Shown one piece after another: positions 12,940 through 15,705 of a stretch of 15,705 nt of DNA. The notes beneath the pieces are model-generated. The model searched no databases. It was not told the origin of the DNA and saw only the letters and a list, made by a program, of their open reading frames with translations. Made by a program: the position numbers and the translations under genes. The stretch's first letter is position 1; each line of letters starts with the position of its first letter. Source of the DNA: Bacteroidota bacterium (GTDB taxonomy: Bacteria; Bacteroidota; Bacteroidia; Flavobacteriales; Flavobacteriaceae); NCBI GenBank assembly GCA_023427845.1, contig JAEYZX010000176.1:1-15705 (forward strand), read 5' to 3'.

Positions 12940-13971
12940 ATGAAAGGAGTTCTGTTAGTGAACCTCGGGTCGCCCGAAAGCCCCGAACCAAAAGATGTAA
13001 AGCCATATCTGGACGAATTTTTGATGGACCGCTTTGTGATCGACGTTCCGTTTTTATTACGGGCATTGCTTGTACGCGGCATCATCCTTCGCAAACGTCC
13101 TGAGAAATCGGCCGAAGCGTATAAAAAAATTTGGTGGGACGAAGGTTCGCCGCTGATCGTGCTCTCGAAACGAATGCATGAAAAGGTCAAACCTAAAGTG
13201 GATGTTCCGGTGGCGTTGGCGATGCGTTACGGACAGCCGAATATCCTCAGCGGACTTCAGGAATTGCATGATCAAGGCGTAAACGAAGTGCTGCTGTTTC
13301 CGTTATATCCACAGCACGCAATGGCGTCGACGGTGACCATCTTGGTATTGGCCGAGGAACTTCGCAAAAAGCATTTTCCGAATATGGTTTTCACCGATGT
13401 TCCTGCGTTTTACAACAAACCCGACTATATACAAGTGCTTGCAAATTCAATCAAGAAGCACCTCGACACTTTTGAGTACGACCACTTGTTGTTTTCATAC
13501 CACGGAATCCCGGAGCGGCACATCCGGAAAACCGATGTCACAAAATCGCATTGCCGGATCGACAATAAATGTTGTGTGACTCCATCGGCAGCGCATCAGT
13601 TTTGTTATCGCCACCAGTGTTTTGAAACCACGCGTCAGGTTGTGGCACTATTGGGAATCCCCGAAGATAAATACAGCGAAACCTTCCAATCGCGATTGGC
13701 GGGCGATAAATGGCTCGAGCCCTATACCGATATAGAGATCAACAAAATGCCTGAAAAAGGGATCAAGAAATTAGCTGTTGTAACACCTGCTTTTGTTGCC
13801 GATTGCCTTGAAACCCTTGAGGAAATTGCGATGGAAGCAAATCATCAGTTCAAATCGCATGGAGGCGATGAGTTTCTGGCGATTCCGTGTTTGAACGACG
13901 ACGAGAAATGGGTTGACGTGGTTTCAAATTGGATCAACGAGTGGGCGACTGCCGATAAAACAATGGCGTAA
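12940..13971 (+). CDS. hemH: Ferrochelatase
   Basis: HemH inserts Fe(II) into protoporphyrin IX, the last step of protohaem synthesis. From the ATG at 12940 it has 343 residues. It begins MKGVLLVNLGSPESPEPKDV, the usual start; an upstream ATG at 12907 would add 11 unrelated residues. The metal-site His188 is in LLFSYHGIPERHIRKTD, and the conserved acidic residue is in TPAFVADCLETLEEI (Glu291). QSRLAGDKWLEPYTD (250-264) is a further family signature. Several Cys lie at 205-227 (SHC, NKCC, FCYRHQC), but there is no C-terminal iron-sulfur extension. Its TAA is immediately followed by the ATG of the MATE gene. Confidence 0.97.
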   Translation: MKGVLLVNLGSPESPEPKDVKPYLDEFLMDRFVIDVPFLLRALLVRGIILRKRPEKSAEAYKKIWWDEGSPLIVLSKRMHEKVKPKVDVPVALAMRYGQPNILSGLQELHDQGVNEVLLFPLYPQHAMASTVTILVLAEELRKKHFPNMVFTDVPAFYNKPDYIQVLANSIKKHLDTFEYDHLLFSYHGIPERHIRKTDVTKSHCRIDNKCCVTPSAAHQFCYRHQCFETTRQVVALLGIPEDKYSETFQSRLAGDKWLEPYTDIEINKMPEKGIKKLAVVTPAFVADCLETLEEIAMEANHQFKSHGGDEFLAIPCLNDDEKWVDVVSNWINEWATADKTMA

Positions 13972-15324
13972 ATGGCAATATCTACCGAGGATCTGGGAAC
14001 CAAGGAAATCAGGAAACTACTGATTAAACAGGCGGTACCTGCTTCTATCGGAATATTGTTCATGACGGTCAACATATTGGTCGATACTATTTTTGTTGGC
14101 CGATGGATCGGATCCCTTGCGATTGCGGCACTGACTGTAGTGATGCCAATCGCATTTTTAATTGGTTCAATCGGACTTGCGGTTGGCGTTGGCGGAAGCT
14201 CGGTATTGTCCCGCGCACTTGGCGAAGGCAATCACGAAAAGGGACATTCGGCTTTCGCGCATCAAATCATGATTACGTTTTTGCTGGCATCGGCAATTGT
14301 AAGTGTCGGATTATTCTTTACCGATGAAGTGTTGACATTATTCGGCGCCAAGGGAAAAATCCTCGCGCCGGCGAAAGAATTCTTTTTTCCGGTATTGTTG
14401 GCAGCGCCGCTCCAGGCATTGTGCTCGATGGGAAACACGGTGATCCGTGCCGAAGACAAAGCACGGTTTGCGATGTTATCGCTGATAATACCTTCAGTGG
14501 GGAACATCCTGCTTGACATTCTATTCATAAAAGTTTTTGGTTGGGGAATTTTGGGAGCCGCGTTGGCGACCGCTCTTTCCTTTGTTTTTTGCTTTCTGTA
14601 TGTGGGGTGGTTTTTTGTTTTTAAAAGCGAACTCAGATTAAAATGGCATCATTTTTCCGTCCAGCCGAAACTTGTAAGTGAAATATCGGCGTTAAGCGCA
14701 ACCACGATGTCGAGGCAAGGCGTAATCAGCATTTTGTCGGTGCTGCTAAACAATACGTTGTTCGCCCATGGCGGGGAAAACGCAGTCACCATTTACGGCA
14801 TCATCAGTAGAATGCTGATGTTCGCACTATTTCCGGTGAATGGAATTGCCGAAGGGTTTGCGCCTGTATCCGGATTTAATTATGGCGCTAAAAAATACGA
14901 TCGCGTAAAAAAGGCGATTATGACTGCAATCAAATATGCAGGCGGATTTGCGATTGCAATTTATTGTGTGATCCTGATTTTTGCCGAGCAGATCGTGACG
15001 GTGTTTACCGACGACCCTAACATCATTAAAGAAACGCCCAATGCCCTGAGATGGGTTTTTGCGGCATCGCCCGTGATCGCAATCCAGCTTATTGGATCGG
15101 CGTACTTCCAGTCGGCCGGAAAAGCACTCAAGGCATTGCTGCTGACGCTTACCAAACAGGGATTCTTTCTGATTCCGTTAATCCTCATATTACCCAATTA
15201 TTTTGGTATTTTTGGAGTATGGGTTTCATTTCCGATAGCCGACATACTGGCAACGCTGGTCACCGGATTGTTTCTTCGGAATGAAATGACAACCAAACTC
15301 AAAAAACCGGATGGATTATTATAA
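13972..15324 (+). CDS. MATE-family efflux transporter
   Basis: This 450-residue protein has the twelve-helix layout and the internal two-fold repeat of MATE antiporters. Typical segments are the start GTKEIRKLLIKQAVPASIGI (9-28), GGSSVLSRALGEGN (74-87), VIRAEDKARFAMLSLI (157-172) and NYGAKKYDRVKKAI (303-316). MATE proteins export drugs or metabolites in exchange for Na+ or H+. The substrate cannot be read from sequence. It starts on the base after the hemH stop and its end overlaps the hemJ start by 14 bp, so it is embedded in a haem-synthesis transcription unit. Export of a porphyrin or another haem-related compound is a guess from context. Confidence 0.92.
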   Translation: MAISTEDLGTKEIRKLLIKQAVPASIGILFMTVNILVDTIFVGRWIGSLAIAALTVVMPIAFLIGSIGLAVGVGGSSVLSRALGEGNHEKGHSAFAHQIMITFLLASAIVSVGLFFTDEVLTLFGAKGKILAPAKEFFFPVLLAAPLQALCSMGNTVIRAEDKARFAMLSLIIPSVGNILLDILFIKVFGWGILGAALATALSFVFCFLYVGWFFVFKSELRLKWHHFSVQPKLVSEISALSATTMSRQGVISILSVLLNNTLFAHGGENAVTIYGIISRMLMFALFPVNGIAEGFAPVSGFNYGAKKYDRVKKAIMTAIKYAGGFAIAIYCVILIFAEQIVTVFTDDPNIIKETPNALRWVFAASPVIAIQLIGSAYFQSAGKALKALLLTLTKQGFFLIPLILILPNYFGIFGVWVSFPIADILATLVTGLFLRNEMTTKLKKPDGLL

Positions 15325-15705
15325 TTACCTCAAATCGCTTCACCTGATATTCGTCGTGACCTGGTTCGCGGGGCTGTTTTACATCGTACGGCTGTTTGTT
15401 TATCAAATCGAGGCGGCAGGCAAACCATCGCCCGAAAGGGAAATCCTGCAGCGTCAGTACAAAATTATGACCTCGCGTTTGTGGTACATCATCACCTGGC
15501 CATCGGCAATCATCACTAGTGTATTTGCGTTTTGGATGCTGTTTTTTACGGATGCCGGCGCGATTTGGCTGCAACAGCCGTGGATGCACGTAAAATTGGC
15601 TTTCGTTTTCCTTCTGTATTTATATCATCTGAAATGTCATCAAATATTTAAACAGCTTCAAAATGATAAAGTGAAATATACAACAGGTTTTATGCGGTTG
15701 TGGAA
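15311..15705 (+). CDS. hemJ: HemJ-type protoporphyrinogen IX oxidase, C-terminus beyond window
   Basis: The frame opens at the ATG at 15311, inside the last codons of the MATE gene, and runs off the right edge after 131 residues. The first helix YLKSLHLIFVVTWFAGLFYI holds the His (H11) and Trp (W18) conserved in HemJ. VRLFVYQIEA follows, then RQYKIMTSRLWYIITWPSA (48-66), and a later helix with the conserved Lys in WMHVKLAFVFLLYLYH (K95). HemJ (UPF0093) is a haem-containing membrane protein that oxidises protoporphyrinogen IX to protoporphyrin IX in bacteria lacking HemG and HemY. This fills the step between HemF and HemH. CopD-like proteins of similar topology are the alternative, but the haem context favours HemJ. 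Confidence 0.9.
   Translation, partial: MDYYNYLKSLHLIFVVTWFAGLFYIVRLFVYQIEAAGKPSPEREILQRQYKIMTSRLWYIITWPSAIITSVFAFWMLFFTDAGAIWLQQPWMHVKLAFVFLLYLYHLKCHQIFKQLQNDKVKYTTGFMRLW

Overview
The window looks like chromosomal DNA of a Bacteroidota member, most likely family Flavobacteriaceae and close to Flavobacterium. The basis is the protein families (SpmA/SpmB fusion, PolB-like 3'-5' exonuclease, HemJ of the CopD-like type, PchR-like AraC regulator), the lack of Shine-Dalgarno sequences, TAnnTTTG-like promoter motifs and short-period intergenic repeats. There is no sign of a phage, plasmid or CRISPR locus. No gene-free stretch exceeds 300 bases; the longest is the 230-bp divergent region 11759-11988.

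Layout. Everything from 1 to 11758 is on the minus strand. Read in the direction of transcription it runs hemA, hemC, hemD, hemE, hemF, a four-helix-bundle (S23-like) gene, hemB, a lipoprotein cytochrome c, a small secreted protein coupled to an O6-alkylguanine-DNA alkyltransferase, a membrane-anchored serine hydrolase, a PolB-like exonuclease, a SpmA/SpmB-fusion membrane protein and a truncated DUF1569-like gene. From 11989 the plus strand carries an AraC-type regulator, hemH, a MATE transporter and the start of hemJ, cut by the right edge.

Together these genes cover haem synthesis from glutamyl-tRNA to protohaem except the HemL step, which is not in the window: HemA, then HemB, HemC, HemD, HemE, HemF, HemJ and HemH. 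The regulator sits between the two arms and is a plausible controller of one or both. HemB has the non-zinc (Asp/Ala) type of metal site.

Two observations stand out. First, hemA has an in-frame TAA at codon 371. The same frame then continues for 47 more codons that look like the normal HemA C-terminus, and ends in an ATGA overlap with hemC. Second, the hemB-hemF and hemF-hemE gaps are each bounded by an inverted pair of 7-bp-period arrays (AGCNNNC). One pair encloses the S23-like gene. The other encloses only 33 bp that still reads as the last codons of such a gene (F-R-K-L-Q-stop). This suggests a small mobile or repeat-associated element and a deleted relic of it. Arrays with 8-bp (1742-1906) and 9-bp (8762-8788) periods, and a two-copy imperfect hairpin repeat (5200-5276, 9485-9587), occupy other gaps in the region.
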